Source of the DNA: an uncultured Microbacteriaceae bacterium
GTDB lineage: Bacteria; Actinomycetota; Actinomycetes; Actinomycetales; Microbacteriaceae
DNA length: 64,000 bases
NCBI GenBank assembly: GCA_903940225.1
Contig: CAJAKC010000012.1
Location: 1-64,000 of the forward strand
Direction of reading: 5' to 3'
The notes beneath the pieces are model-generated. The model made no database searches and was not told the DNA's origin. It saw only the letters and a list, made by a program, of their open reading frames with translations. The stretch's first letter is position 1. Every line of letters begins with the position of its first letter. This document shows, piece by piece, positions 41,169 through 51,803 of this stretch. Position numbers and translations under genes: made by a program.

Positions 41169-42665
41169 ATGACTATTCCGTTCACGACCGCCACGGGCTC
41201 CGATACGCGCGTGCGGTTTTGCCCGTCGCCGACCGGCACACCTCACGTTGGGCTGATTCGCACCTGCCTGTTCAACTGGGCGTATGCACGGCACACCGGT
41301 GGAACCTTCATTTTTCGCATCGAGGACACCGACGCGGAACGGGATTCCGAGGAGTCGTACGAGCAACTGCTTGATGCGCTGACCTGGCTCGGGTTGGATT
41401 GGGACGAAGGCGTGGTCACCGGCGGGCCACACGAGCCTTACCGCCAGTCCCAGCGCACCGACATCTACCAGGCAATAATCGACCGTTTGCTCGTCGCGGG
41501 GCACCTCTACGAGTCCTTCGTGACTCCCGAAGAGATGGAAGCGCGCAACGTTGCCAACGGTCGCGACCCGAAACAGGGCTACGACAACTTCGAGCGCGAC
41601 CTCAACACCGACCAACGAGCGGCTTTCCGAGCCGAGGGTCGTTCCCCGGCCCTGCGACTTCGGGTACCCGACATCGATCTGGGATTCGACGATCTCGTTC
41701 GCGGACCAATCGTTTTCCCTGCCGGGGCGACCACCGACTTTGTGCTCGTTCGCCCCAACGGTGCCCCCCTGTACACGTTCGTGAATCCCGTCGACGATGC
41801 CCTGATGGGCGTCACGCACGTGTTGCGCGGTGAAGACCTCCTGTCGTCGACCCCGCGCCAGATTGCGTTGTATCTGGCCCTCATCGACATTGGTGTCACC
41901 ACCTTCGTTCCGCGATTCGGCCACTTGCCGTATGTGATGGGTGACGGCAACAAGAAACTTTCAAAGCGCGACCCCGAGTCGAACCTTTTTCACCACCGCG
42001 ATCGGGGCTTCATTCGTGAGGGACTCCTCAATTACCTCTCGCTTCTCGGGTGGTCGATTGCCGCGGATCGCGACATTTTCACTCTCGAGGAAATGGCCGG
42101 TGCATTCGATGTCACCGACGTGAACCCCAACCCCGCCCGATTCGATCTGAAAAAAGCCGAATCGATCAACGGAGATCACATCCGACTCTTGTCGCACGAT
42201 GTGTTCATCGAACGCACGCTGCCGCACCTCCAATCGGCGGGACTCGTGGGGGCCACTCCTTCGAGCCACGAGCGTGCCCGCTTGGCCGAGATCGCCCCGC
42301 ACATTCAGGAGCGAACCCAGTTGTTGGGGGAGATCCCCGAAATGGTTGCGTTCCTGTTTACGGAGGACACCGCGCTCGTCGTGGCGGACGATGCCAGGGC
42401 TACTCTCGACGCGGATGCTGCACGGATCCTCGATACGGCGAGTGACGCGCTGACCGCGCTGGTCGACTGGTCGACGGCCACACTCGAGGAAACGCTTCGC
42501 ACCGCGCTGATTGACGGCCTCGAACTCAAGCCTCGCAGCGCATTCGGAGCGGTGAGAACGGCGATTTCGGGCCGTCGCATTAGCCCACCGCTGTTCGAAT
42601 CGATGGAAATCCTCGGGCGGGATTCCACGCTGTCCCGCCTCGCCGCACTTCGCGCTACGGTATGA
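41169..42665 (+). CDS. gltX: glutamate--tRNA ligase
   Basis: [35 protein letters not shown]. Confidence 0.96.
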   Translation: MTIPFTTATGSDTRVRFCPSPTGTPHVGLIRTCLFNWAYARHTGGTFIFRIEDTDAERDSEESYEQLLDALTWLGLDWDEGVVTGGPHEPYRQSQRTDIYQAIIDRLLVAGHLYESFVTPEEMEARNVANGRDPKQGYDNFERDLNTDQRAAFRAEGRSPALRLRVPDIDLGFDDLVRGPIVFPAGATTDFVLVRPNGAPLYTFVNPVDDALMGVTHVLRGEDLLSSTPRQIALYLALIDIGVTTFVPRFGHLPYVMGDGNKKLSKRDPESNLFHHRDRGFIREGLLNYLSLLGWSIAADRDIFTLEEMAGAFDVTDVNPNPARFDLKKAESINGDHIRLLSHDVFIERTLPHLQSAGLVGATPSSHERARLAEIAPHIQERTQLLGEIPEMVAFLFTEDTALVVADDARATLDADAARILDTASDALTALVDWSTATLEETLRTALIDGLELKPRSAFGAVRTAISGRRISPPLFESMEILGRDSTLSRLAALRATV

Positions 42666-43582
42666 CCATGAGTGAAATCGAGGTCGTTGTCATCGGCGCC
42701 GGTCCCGCCGGCCTTGCCGTTGGTCTCAACCTGGTTCGCGCCCGACGCCGAGTCGTCATGATCGACTCAAACCGACCGCGCCATGCCGTCACACTGAAAT
42801 CGCACGGATACGTTACGCAGGATGGAACACCACCGCTGGAGTTCCGTCGTATGGGCCGCGAAGAGTTCGAGGCTTACGACGAGGGAACGGTGTTGCAGGC
42901 GAGTGTCACCGACATTTCGCGCAAGGGAGACGGATTTGTTGTCACCGCCGCCGAGCGCGGAGGGGACACCCACTCACTCGAGGCGGCCAATGTTGTCCTC
43001 GCGACGGGATTGGTCGAATCATTCCCCGAAATCCCCAACCTTCGTCAGTTCTACGGGACATCAGCCCATTCGTGCATGGAGTGCGACGGTTACGAATACA
43101 AGGACAAGCGACTGGCGCTGATTGGCGAAACCGAAGACGTCGCCGAACGCGCCATCCTCCTCTCACAGTGGTCGAAAGATGTAGTCCTACTCACCAATGG
43201 TCACGATGTGGTGAGCGACTGGTGGAAAGACAAACTCGCCGAACGCAACATTGCCGTCGATCCTCGTGTCATCGACGACATCGAGGGTCAGCCCGGCGGG
43301 CTGCTCACGGGGATCCGATTCCGCGATGGTGACGTTCTCGCACGCGACGGCGTTTTCGTTCGACCGCACTGGACACCCAGCGTTGCCTTCCTCGATTCCC
43401 TGCACGTTGTGCGCGCGATGGACGGACTCATCACCGTCGACAACGAAGGACGCACGTCGGAACACGGGCTCTGGGCGATTGGCGACATCACCCCGCCCGG
43501 CCCCGAGCAGTTGCTCATCGCCGCGGGTGCCGGTCAACGATTGGCATCCGTCATCAATCGCACCCTGCTGGGACTCCAATAG
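42662..43582 (+). CDS. NAD(P)/FAD-dependent oxidoreductase (thioredoxin reductase-like)
   Basis: [22 protein letters not shown] dithiol-like motif; GLWAIGD. Confidence 0.87.
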   Translation: MTMSEIEVVVIGAGPAGLAVGLNLVRARRRVVMIDSNRPRHAVTLKSHGYVTQDGTPPLEFRRMGREEFEAYDEGTVLQASVTDISRKGDGFVVTAAERGGDTHSLEAANVVLATGLVESFPEIPNLRQFYGTSAHSCMECDGYEYKDKRLALIGETEDVAERAILLSQWSKDVVLLTNGHDVVSDWWKDKLAERNIAVDPRVIDDIEGQPGGLLTGIRFRDGDVLARDGVFVRPHWTPSVAFLDSLHVVRAMDGLITVDNEGRTSEHGLWAIGDITPPGPEQLLIAAGAGQRLASVINRTLLGLQ

Positions 43583-43642
43583 CCTCAATTTCGCAGGCTC
43601 GTCGGGCTTTGGTAGGCTAGCCGACGGCGCGCAAGCGCCTTG

Positions 43643-43714
43643 TGGGGTGTGGTGTAATTGGCAACACGGAGGTTTCTGGTACCTTTGTTCTTGGTTCGAG
43701 TCCAGGCACCCCAG
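43643..43714 (+). tRNA. tRNA-Gln(CTG)
   Basis: Acceptor TGGGGTG/CACCCCA, anticodon loop TTCTGGT with stem GAGGT/ACCTT, T-arm CTTGG-TTCGAGT-CCAGG. Confidence 0.92.
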
Positions 43715-43760
43715 CAGTGAATTGCTCGCTCAAACCCTCTTTTCTCGCTACTCTGGCGGA

Positions 43761-44678
43761 ATGACAAAGCTGTCCCGTCCCCATCTCGCGGTGGCCATTA
43801 ACCCGTCCGCTTCGCAGGGCAAGGGTCGGCACATCGGTGCGCATCTCGTGGAAGCCCTTCGGGCGACGGGTCGCACAGTAGACGAATATCGGGCCGACGA
43901 TTACGAACATCTCGAGGCCGAGGCACGAGCCGCCGTTGCGAACGGTGTGGATGCGCTCATTGTCGTGGGCGGTGACGGAACCGCACAGTTGGGCACAAAC
44001 GTCTGTGCCGGCACGGAAACTCCGCTGGGAATCATGCCGAGCGGGACGGGAAACGACACCGCTCAGGGGATCCTCGGACTGCCGCTCGATGACATGGATG
44101 CCGCCATCGCCCGAATCATCGAGGCACTGGACAAACCCGCGTGGAAGATTGATGCCGGCATCATGCGCTGGAAAGGCGGGCAGCGCTGGTTCTGCTCCAC
44201 GGTCTCGGCAGGATTCGACGCTCTCGTCAACGAGCGCGCCAATCGACTGGCATTCCCCAAGGGACCTTCTCGATACACCGTCGGCATGGTTCTCGAGCTG
44301 CTCGAACTGAAACCCATTCACTACACGCTCACGATTGACGGCGTGGAGACCCAGGAGCAGGCAATCCTCACCACCATTGCCAACAACAGTCAATACGGCG
44401 GTGGCATGTTGATTTGCCCCGAAGCGAAACCGGACGATGGCCTGCTCGACATCATGATGGTTCGTCCGCTTTCACGGTTGAACTTTCTCCGCATCTATCC
44501 GAAGGTGTTCAAGGGCACCCACGTGGAAGACCCTCGAGTCATCATTCGACAGGGTAAAAAGTTCCGACTCGATTCCCCAAACCTCGTTGGTTACTCCGAC
44601 GGCGAGCGCATCGCGCCGCTGCCGATGGATGTCGAGGTCATGCCGCGGGCCTTGCCGGTGCTCGATACGCGTCTCTGA
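43761..44678 (+). CDS. diacylglycerol kinase family protein
   Basis: VAINPSASQGKG, VVGGDGTAQLG, GIMPSGTGNDTA; ATG at 43761. Confidence 0.9.
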   Translation: MTKLSRPHLAVAINPSASQGKGRHIGAHLVEALRATGRTVDEYRADDYEHLEAEARAAVANGVDALIVVGGDGTAQLGTNVCAGTETPLGIMPSGTGNDTAQGILGLPLDDMDAAIARIIEALDKPAWKIDAGIMRWKGGQRWFCSTVSAGFDALVNERANRLAFPKGPSRYTVGMVLELLELKPIHYTLTIDGVETQEQAILTTIANNSQYGGGMLICPEAKPDDGLLDIMMVRPLSRLNFLRIYPKVFKGTHVEDPRVIIRQGKKFRLDSPNLVGYSDGERIAPLPMDVEVMPRALPVLDTRL

Positions 44679-44730
44679 CGCTGGTTTGCACCCGCCCTCG
44701 GCGCTGTGCGATACTGTCTAGGTTGCACTT

Positions 44731-44803
44731 GGCCCCATCGTATAGCGGCCTAGTACGCCGCCCTCTCACGGCGGTAACGCGGGTTCGAATCCCGCTGGGG
44801 TCA
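44731..44803 (+). tRNA. tRNA-Glu(CTC)
   Basis: GGCCCCA...TGGGGTC acceptor; anticodon loop CTCTCAC; T-loop GGGTTCGAATCCC. Confidence 0.95.
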
Positions 44804-44808
44804 CGAAC

Positions 44809-44838
44809 GCCTCCGACGATTCATTGTCGGGGGCTTTT
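44809..44838 (+). terminator. Rho-independent terminator after tRNA-Glu
   Basis: GCCTCCGAC-GATTCATT-GTCGGGGGC-TTTT. Confidence 0.8.
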
Positions 44839-44884
44839 GTGTATTCTCAGGCTCCTCTTATGTTCACCCTGATACTCTGGAAAA

Positions 44885-45901
44885 ATGATTGACCACACTC
44901 TTCCGGCATGGTTTGAAAACACTTCGATTGTCGTCATGCTGGCGATTCTCATCATCGATTTGCTTCTCGTCGTCCGGCGTCCGCACGTCCCGTCGACCAA
45001 GGAATCCGCGCTGTGGATCAGCTTTTACGTCGGCCTCGCGGTCATCTTCGGGTTGTTGGTTCTCTGGGTCGCGAACGACGCCGGACTGAACGGAACCGAA
45101 CTGAGTTTGCAGTTCTATGCGGGGTGGCTGACGGAATACTCACTCTCGGCCGACAACGTCTTCGTATTCCTCATCATCATGAGCCAATTTGCCGTCCCGA
45201 AGAGAATGCAACAAGAACTCTTGATGCTGGGCATCGTGCTCGCACTCGTGTTCCGCGGTATTTTCATTCTGCTCGGCGCGCAGCTACTCGAAAGCTATTC
45301 GTGGCTGTTCTACATTTTCGGTGCGTACCTCGTATACGTCGCGATTCAACAACTGCGTGAAAAAGACGAACACGGCAGCGGCGAAGACAACGCCGTCATG
45401 GCGTGGCTGAAGAGGGTCTTGCGTGTGCACCCGGAATGGCGGGACACCGACCGTTGGCGCGTCATGGTTGACGGCAAGAAGCTCCTCACACCGGCGATTC
45501 TTGTCCTGGTTTCCCTGGGAACGATCGACCTCATCTTTGCGCTGGATTCGATTCCCGCCATCTTCGGAATCACGACCAGCCCGTTCCTTGTCCTTGCCAC
45601 GAACGTTTTCGCGCTGATGGGTCTGCGCCAGTTGTACTTCCTGCTGGGTGACCTCATCGACCGACTCCACTTCCTCGGCCACGGAATTGCCTTCATCCTT
45701 GCGTTTATTGGGTTCAAGCTGGTCAATCACGCACTTCACCTCAACGAACTACCGTTCATCAACAACGGCGAACACGTCGAACTGGTTCCCGAAATTCCGA
45801 CGTGGCTCTCCCTTGTGGTCATCGTCGTGACCCTTGCGATTGCGGTTCTCGCCAGTCTCGCCCGCTCAAAGCGCGAAGAGGCGAAGTCAGCGAAGCACTA
45901 G
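44885..45901 (+). CDS. TerC family integral membrane protein
   Basis: [35 protein letters not shown]. Confidence 0.94.
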   Translation: MIDHTLPAWFENTSIVVMLAILIIDLLLVVRRPHVPSTKESALWISFYVGLAVIFGLLVLWVANDAGLNGTELSLQFYAGWLTEYSLSADNVFVFLIIMSQFAVPKRMQQELLMLGIVLALVFRGIFILLGAQLLESYSWLFYIFGAYLVYVAIQQLREKDEHGSGEDNAVMAWLKRVLRVHPEWRDTDRWRVMVDGKKLLTPAILVLVSLGTIDLIFALDSIPAIFGITTSPFLVLATNVFALMGLRQLYFLLGDLIDRLHFLGHGIAFILAFIGFKLVNHALHLNELPFINNGEHVELVPEIPTWLSLVVIVVTLAIAVLASLARSKREEAKSAKH

Positions 45902-45926
45902 CGCCTGCGCTGGTAAACTCGGTGTG

Positions 45927-47357
45927 ATGAACGCCGCCGCTTCGGGCACCAACCTGCCCCGCACCCTCGCGCAAAAGGTTTGGGATGCGCATCGCGTTGT
46001 CACGGGTGAAAACGGCGAGCCCGATCTAATCTACATCGACCTTCACCTGGTGCACGAAGTAACCAGCCCCCAGGCTTTTGATGGTTTGCGTGTGGCTGGT
46101 CGCCCAGTTCGTCGCCCCGATCTGACGATTGCGACGGAAGACCACAACACTCCGACGCTGAACATCACGGAAAAGATTGTGGATCCGACTTCGCGCATCC
46201 AGATCGAAACTCTTCGGTCGAATGCGAAAGAATTTGGAATCCGCCTGCACTCCCTCGGGGACGTCGAACAGGGGATCGTGCATGTTGTCGGTCCGCAGTT
46301 GGGGCTCACGATGCCCGGCATCACCGTCGTCTGTGGAGACAGTCATACGTCGACCCACGGCGCCTTTGGCGCGATGGCATTCGGCATCGGAACATCCGAG
46401 GTCGAGCACGTGCTCGCCACCCAAACGCTGCCGCTCAAACCGTTCAAAACAATGGCAATCACCGTCAACGGGCACTTGCGCGACGGTGTCAGCGCGAAAG
46501 ACATCATCCTTGCCGTCATCGCCAAGATCAGCACGGGCGGTGGTCAGGGCTATGTGCTCGAGTACCGCGGAAGCGCCATTCGCGAGCTTTCGATGGAAGG
46601 CCGCATGACGATCTGCAACATGTCCATCGAGGCGGGAGCCCGCGCCGGAATGGTGGCCCCCGACGAGACGACGTTCGAGTACCTCAAGGGCCGTTCCCAC
46701 GCGCCGCAGGGTGCGGATTGGGATGCGGCGGTCGAGTATTGGAAGACGCTACCAACCGATAAAGGCGCAGTTTTCGACGCCGAGGTCGTCATCGACGGGG
46801 ACGCTCTCGAACCGTTCGTCACCTGGGGGACGAACCCCGGCCAGGGAGTTGCCCTCTCGGAATCGGTTCCCAACCCTGCCGACATTCCAGACCTCAACGA
46901 CCGCGCGGCCGCCGAGCGCGCACTGGAATACATGGACCTCGCGCCCGGAACCCCGATGAAGTCAATCCCGGTCGACCAAGTGTTCATGGGCTCGTGCACG
47001 AATTCACGCATCGAAGACTTGCGCGCATTCGCCAGTGTCATCAAGGGCAAGAAACTCGCGAATGGCGTCAAGCTCATGGTGGTTCCCGGCTCGGCACGCG
47101 TTCGACTCGAGGCCGAGGCCGAGGGAATTGACAAGATCGTCGAGGACTTTGGCGGGGAATGGCGATTCGCCGGCTGCTCGATGTGCCTGGGAATGAATCC
47201 CGACCAATTGCAACCGGGTGAACGTTGTGCATCGACGTCGAACCGTAACTTCGAAGGACGACAGGGTGCCGGCGGACGCACGCACCTCGTTTCGCCGTTG
47301 GTCGCCGCGGCGACCGCGATCCGCGGAACGCTCTCCAGCCCGTGGGATGTGGAGTAA
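45927..47357 (+). CDS. leuC: 3-isopropylmalate dehydratase large subunit
   Basis: [51 protein letters not shown] at 45927. Confidence 0.97.
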   Translation: MNAAASGTNLPRTLAQKVWDAHRVVTGENGEPDLIYIDLHLVHEVTSPQAFDGLRVAGRPVRRPDLTIATEDHNTPTLNITEKIVDPTSRIQIETLRSNAKEFGIRLHSLGDVEQGIVHVVGPQLGLTMPGITVVCGDSHTSTHGAFGAMAFGIGTSEVEHVLATQTLPLKPFKTMAITVNGHLRDGVSAKDIILAVIAKISTGGGQGYVLEYRGSAIRELSMEGRMTICNMSIEAGARAGMVAPDETTFEYLKGRSHAPQGADWDAAVEYWKTLPTDKGAVFDAEVVIDGDALEPFVTWGTNPGQGVALSESVPNPADIPDLNDRAAAERALEYMDLAPGTPMKSIPVDQVFMGSCTNSRIEDLRAFASVIKGKKLANGVKLMVVPGSARVRLEAEAEGIDKIVEDFGGEWRFAGCSMCLGMNPDQLQPGERCASTSNRNFEGRQGAGGRTHLVSPLVAAATAIRGTLSSPWDVE

Positions 47358-47360
47358 GTC

Positions 47361-47957
47361 ATGGACACTGTTTCCGTCATCACCGGCATCGGCGTTCCGC
47401 TGAAGCGCAGCAACGTCGACACCGACCAAATCATCCCCGCCGAGTTCCTCAAGCGAGTGACCAAGACCGGTTTCGAGGATGCGCTCTTCTATCGCTGGCG
47501 TGAGGATCCCGAATTCGTGCTCAACGTCGAGCCGTTCACGCACGGAACAGTCCTCGTCGCTGGAATGGATTTCGGAACGGGCTCGTCGCGGGAGCACGCG
47601 GTGTGGGCGCTGCGTGACTTCGGTTTCAACGCCGTCATCGCGCCGCGATTCGCCGACATATTCCGCGGCAATTCGGGCAAGCAGGGGCTACTCACCGCGG
47701 TCGTCCCCGAGTCGATCGTCGAAGCAATCTGGGCCGAAATCGACGCCAACCCCGGGGTCTCGGTAACCGTCGATTTGGTCAACCGCTCGGTATCGTGTGG
47801 GGATGTGCACAGTCCGTTCGAAATCGATGATTACACGCGGTGGCGACTGATGGAGGGACTCGACGACATCGGGCTGACCCTTCGCCACGAAGCCGACATC
47901 GACGCGTTCGAGACCCATCGCGAATCGTGGCTCCCAAAGACGTTGCCGGCTCGATGA
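47361..47957 (+). CDS. leuD: 3-isopropylmalate dehydratase small subunit
   Basis: [36 protein letters not shown]. Confidence 0.97.
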   Translation: MDTVSVITGIGVPLKRSNVDTDQIIPAEFLKRVTKTGFEDALFYRWREDPEFVLNVEPFTHGTVLVAGMDFGTGSSREHAVWALRDFGFNAVIAPRFADIFRGNSGKQGLLTAVVPESIVEAIWAEIDANPGVSVTVDLVNRSVSCGDVHSPFEIDDYTRWRLMEGLDDIGLTLRHEADIDAFETHRESWLPKTLPAR

Positions 47958-49321
47958 ACTCGTTGAGCGATGACGCGAAGCGTCAGGGTGAACGCGTGGG
48001 CCTCAGCGTCGACGCCATCACCATTCACGGCGGCAAACCGCTGGTCGGTCGCGTTGATGTGCGCGGTGCAAAGAATCTTGTCACCAAGGCGATGGTCGCC
48101 GCACTACTCGGTGACGAGCCGTCGGTGCTTCGCGGAGTGCCGGCCATTTCGGACGTGGCAATCGTTCGTGGATTGCTCGAGGCCCACGGTGTTCGAGTAA
48201 CAGACACCGGTGATGGCGAACTGACGCTGGATCCGACCAACGTCACGAGCGCACACTTCGCCGAGATTGATGCGCACGCTGGATCCAGCCGAATCCCCAT
48301 TCTCTTTTGCGGTCCACTGCTGCACCAACTGGGCGAGGCTTTCATTCCCGACCTCGGGGGCTGCCGAATCGGCGACCGCCCGATCAACTTCCACCTCGAC
48401 GCACTTCGCGCTTTCGGCGCGCACGTCACCAAGCTTCCGCAGGGGATTCACCTCACCGCACCCGAACGGCTTCGCGGTGCCGAAATCGAATTGCCGTTTC
48501 CGTCCGTTGGTGCGACAGAGCAGGTTTTGCTGTCGGCGGTCCGCGCCGAGGGCGTGACCGAACTCAAAAACGCGGCGATCGAGCCAGAGATCATGGACCT
48601 CATCTCCATCCTCCAAAAGATGGGCGCGATCATCTGGATCGAACCAAACCGCACCATCTTCATCGAGGGCGTCGAGCGGCTCGGCGGATATGTCCACCGT
48701 GCACTGTTTGATCGCAACGAAGCAGCGTCGTGGGCTGCGGCCGCTCTTGCGACAAAGGGCGACATCTTCGTCGCGGGCGCTCAACAACCAGAGCTCCTCA
48801 CGTTCCTCAACGTGTACCGCAAGGTCGGCGGAGAGTTTGAGGTTCACGAAGACGGTATTCGATTCTGGCATCCCGGGGGAACCCTCAAACCGGTCGTCGT
48901 CGAAACGGATGTTCACCCCGGCTTCATGACCGACTGGCAACAGCCCCTTGTCGTTGCGATGACACAGGCCGAGGGAACGTCAATCGTGCACGAGACCGTC
49001 TATGAAAACCGCTTCGGGTTTACCGACTCGCTCAACGCAATGGGGGCGAACATCGTCGTCCACAACGACGGAATCGCGTCGATTACGCGTCGCGTTCCGC
49101 GCCGAGCACTCGAGCAAGCGGCGGTCATCACGGGACCAACCCCGCTTCACGGAGCCGACATTCGTGTTCCCGACCTCCGTGGCGGTTTCTCGCACCTCAT
49201 TGCGGCTCTCGCCGCCGATGGAACGAGCACGATTTCGAACGTCGGAATCATTGCCCGCGGATACGAGCACTTCATTGACAAGCTGCGCGACCTCGGTGCT
49301 GAATTCGAACTCGCCGACTAG
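47954..49321 (+). CDS. murA: UDP-N-acetylglucosamine 1-carboxyvinyltransferase
   Basis: [31 protein letters not shown], catalytic-Cys region [18 protein letters not shown] at 47954 overlaps leuD stop. Confidence 0.95.
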   Translation: MNSLSDDAKRQGERVGLSVDAITIHGGKPLVGRVDVRGAKNLVTKAMVAALLGDEPSVLRGVPAISDVAIVRGLLEAHGVRVTDTGDGELTLDPTNVTSAHFAEIDAHAGSSRIPILFCGPLLHQLGEAFIPDLGGCRIGDRPINFHLDALRAFGAHVTKLPQGIHLTAPERLRGAEIELPFPSVGATEQVLLSAVRAEGVTELKNAAIEPEIMDLISILQKMGAIIWIEPNRTIFIEGVERLGGYVHRALFDRNEAASWAAAALATKGDIFVAGAQQPELLTFLNVYRKVGGEFEVHEDGIRFWHPGGTLKPVVVETDVHPGFMTDWQQPLVVAMTQAEGTSIVHETVYENRFGFTDSLNAMGANIVVHNDGIASITRRVPRRALEQAAVITGPTPLHGADIRVPDLRGGFSHLIAALAADGTSTISNVGIIARGYEHFIDKLRDLGAEFELAD

Positions 49322-49345
49322 GCTAAGCGCCGTAGGAGGCGGGAT

Positions 49346-50077
49346 ATGACAACGACCGAACGTGGGCTGAGATGGCACGCCATCGCCGGTTTGGCGTTGC
49401 CATTGATGGGTCTCATCAGTTCGATTCGCGTTCGTGGCGAAGACAACGTTCCCGCCACCGGCCCGTTCATTGTCGCTCCCTGTCACTTCAGCGCGATTGA
49501 TCCTGTCGTCATGGGCGTCGGGGTGTGGAAAGCGGGTCGTGTTCCGCGATTCATGGCAAAGGTGTCCCTGTTCAAGCTGCCTATTCTCGGGGCAATCCTT
49601 CGGTCGCTGGGACAGATTCCAGTAGAGCGAGAGGGGACCCAGCGCGCACTCGGGCCGATGAAGGCAGCGCGCACCCTCGCGAAGGAGGGCCACGGCGTCA
49701 TCATTTACCCAGAGGGCACACTGACGCGCGACCCCGACCTGTGGCCGATGCGAGGCAAGACGGGGGCTGTGCGCATGGCACTGGAGACGGGCATCCCACT
49801 GATTCCCGCGGCCCACTGGGGCACGGCGGATCTGATGCCGCGTTACTCGGGAAAGCTCCGCTTGTTTCCGCGCACGCCGATCACCGTCCTTTTCGGCAAG
49901 CCGATTGATTTGTCCGGGTTTAAGGGAAAGCCGCTCGACCTCAAGATGCTCAGCCAAGCGACGCTCATTCTCATGAACGCCATAACCGATTTACAGGCGC
50001 AGTTGCGCGGAGAAAAGGCGCCGGAAAAGCGCTGGGATCCGGCCGAGCACAACCAAACAACTACGGGAAAGTTCTAA
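49346..50077 (+). CDS. 1-acyl-sn-glycerol-3-phosphate acyltransferase (PlsC family)
   Basis: CHFSAIDPVVMG (variant of NHXXXXD), YPEGTLTRD. Confidence 0.9.
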   Translation: MTTTERGLRWHAIAGLALPLMGLISSIRVRGEDNVPATGPFIVAPCHFSAIDPVVMGVGVWKAGRVPRFMAKVSLFKLPILGAILRSLGQIPVEREGTQRALGPMKAARTLAKEGHGVIIYPEGTLTRDPDLWPMRGKTGAVRMALETGIPLIPAAHWGTADLMPRYSGKLRLFPRTPITVLFGKPIDLSGFKGKPLDLKMLSQATLILMNAITDLQAQLRGEKAPEKRWDPAEHNQTTTGKF

Positions 50078-51078
50078 TGGCCAACGTCGCAGTGCTCGGA
50101 GCCGGTGCGTGGGGAACCACGTTCGCCAAGGTTCTCGCCGACGCGGGAAACACGGTTCAGGTCTGGGCGCGTCGCGATCAGGTGGCAAACGAGATCAACG
50201 AGACGCACCGGAACACCAAGTACCTGCAGCGCGTCAACCTCCCGCTGAGTATCACCGCATCGACGTCGCTTCCGGTAACCCTGGCCGGCGTCGATGCTAT
50301 CTTCCTATCCGTTCCGTCCCAATCGCTCCGCGGAGTGCTCGAAGATGTAGACGGGCTGCTGGGTGACCACGTGCCGGTCGTGTCCTTGATGAAGGGTGTC
50401 GAACGCTCGACGGGACTCCGCATGAGCGAGGTCATTGCTGAAGCCGGTCGGGTTTCCCTTGACCGCATCGCTGTTTTGTCCGGACCGAATCTTGCTTTGG
50501 AAATGGCGAATGCGGAACCGTCTGCGTCGGCCGTCGCATCCGCGAACCACGATGTTGCCGTTGCTGTTGCCGCGATGGCGACGAATCACTACTTCACAGC
50601 GTTGACAAACACCGACGTCATCGGCACGGAATTTGGCGGGGTTCTCAAGAACCTCATCGCCGTTGCCGTCGGTATTGCCGATGGCGTTGGCTACGGTGAC
50701 AACACCAAGGCATCGATCATCACGCGCGGACTCACGGAACTGTCGGCGTTTGCGTCGGCTTACGGCGCTCGCCCCGAGACAATGTGGGGATTGGCCGGAT
50801 TGGGCGACCTCATCGCTACGTGCGAATCACCCCTTTCACGAAACAACACGGCCGGCCGACTGTTGGGGCAGGGGTATTCGTTCGACATGGTCATCCGACA
50901 GATGGATCAGACCGCCGAAGGGCTGTCGTCCGTTGACCCGATTCTGACTCTTGCCGCCGCCAAGAAGGTGTCCATGCCGATCGTCAGCCAGGTTCAACAG
51001 GTTTTGCGCGGAACGCTTGACCCCCGCGAACTCGCACCCCACCTTGCCACCGACACGAGTGGGCCGGCGGAGGAGTAG
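50077..51078 (+). CDS. gpsA: NAD(P)H-dependent glycerol-3-phosphate dehydrogenase
   Basis: VAVLGAGAWGTTFAKVLADAGN; GLGDLIATCESPLSRN. Confidence 0.96.
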   Translation: MANVAVLGAGAWGTTFAKVLADAGNTVQVWARRDQVANEINETHRNTKYLQRVNLPLSITASTSLPVTLAGVDAIFLSVPSQSLRGVLEDVDGLLGDHVPVVSLMKGVERSTGLRMSEVIAEAGRVSLDRIAVLSGPNLALEMANAEPSASAVASANHDVAVAVAAMATNHYFTALTNTDVIGTEFGGVLKNLIAVAVGIADGVGYGDNTKASIITRGLTELSAFASAYGARPETMWGLAGLGDLIATCESPLSRNNTAGRLLGQGYSFDMVIRQMDQTAEGLSSVDPILTLAAAKKVSMPIVSQVQQVLRGTLDPRELAPHLATDTSGPAEE

Positions 51079-51803
51079 TGGCGGTTCAAGCGCTCGCCGA
51101 CGGCAGGGTGATCGCCGAACGAATCGGTGAGTTCCCCCCGCGCGTTGTCGCACTCCACGGTTGGGGTCGCACCGGCGCGGATTTTGTTCCCGTTCTGGCG
51201 GGACTCGATGCGGTATCGATTCACCTACCCGGTTTCGGGCCAACGACAGTTCCCGATTCGGTGTGGGGGACTTCGGAGTATGCGGAACTCGTTGCCGACG
51301 CCATCCGCCCGTTTGCCCCGGTCGTTGTCGTTGGACACAGCTTTGGCGGACGCGTCGCTGTTCGGCTCGCGGCGCGTCACCCTGAACTGATCTCTGGACT
51401 CGTTCTGACGGGCGCTCCGCTCGTTCGGCTAGCGCCGACGGGAAAACCGAAACTGTCCTATCGCCTTGCAAAGTGGGCGAACCGTGTGGGGATTCTGTCC
51501 GACACGGCGATGGAGTCCCGTCGACGCCAGGCGGGAAGCGCCGACTACAACGCCGCCCAGGGAATCATGCGCGACATCATGGTCAAGACCGTGAACGAGA
51601 GTTACGTCGACGACCTCGCGCGCATCGCCACCCCGACCTGGATGGTGTGGGGCGAGAACGACACGGCCGCCCCGACGGCGGCGGGCAAGGTCGCGTCCGA
51701 GCGTATCTGCGGCGCCCACTGGACCGTCGTGCCGGGAGAGGCACACCTCTTGACCCCCGGCCTTGGTGCCGCTGTTCGCGCGGCAGTGGGAGAGGCCATC
51801 TGA
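51078..51803 (+). CDS. alpha/beta fold hydrolase
   Basis: ALHGWGRTGADFVPVL, VVGHSFGGRVAVRLA nucleophile elbow; start overlaps gpsA stop (TAGTG). Confidence 0.87.
   Translation: MAVQALADGRVIAERIGEFPPRVVALHGWGRTGADFVPVLAGLDAVSIHLPGFGPTTVPDSVWGTSEYAELVADAIRPFAPVVVVGHSFGGRVAVRLAARHPELISGLVLTGAPLVRLAPTGKPKLSYRLAKWANRVGILSDTAMESRRRQAGSADYNAAQGIMRDIMVKTVNESYVDDLARIATPTWMVWGENDTAAPTAAGKVASERICGAHWTVVPGEAHLLTPGLGAAVRAAVGEAI

Noticed and set aside
40884-41924. 346-aa minus-strand ORF across the MFS-gltX junction
   Set aside because: Antisense to two well-supported genes; composition typical of shadow ORFs
44809-44838. Leader peptide/attenuator for terC or leuC
   Set aside because: The hairpin follows tRNA-Glu directly and is simply explained as the tRNA terminator; no leucine-rich leader ORF seen
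51473-51802. N-terminal extension of the Mur ligase ORF
   Set aside because: Extension overlaps the alpha/beta hydrolase in another frame and is low-complexity; ATG at 51803 overlapping the hydrolase stop is the credible start
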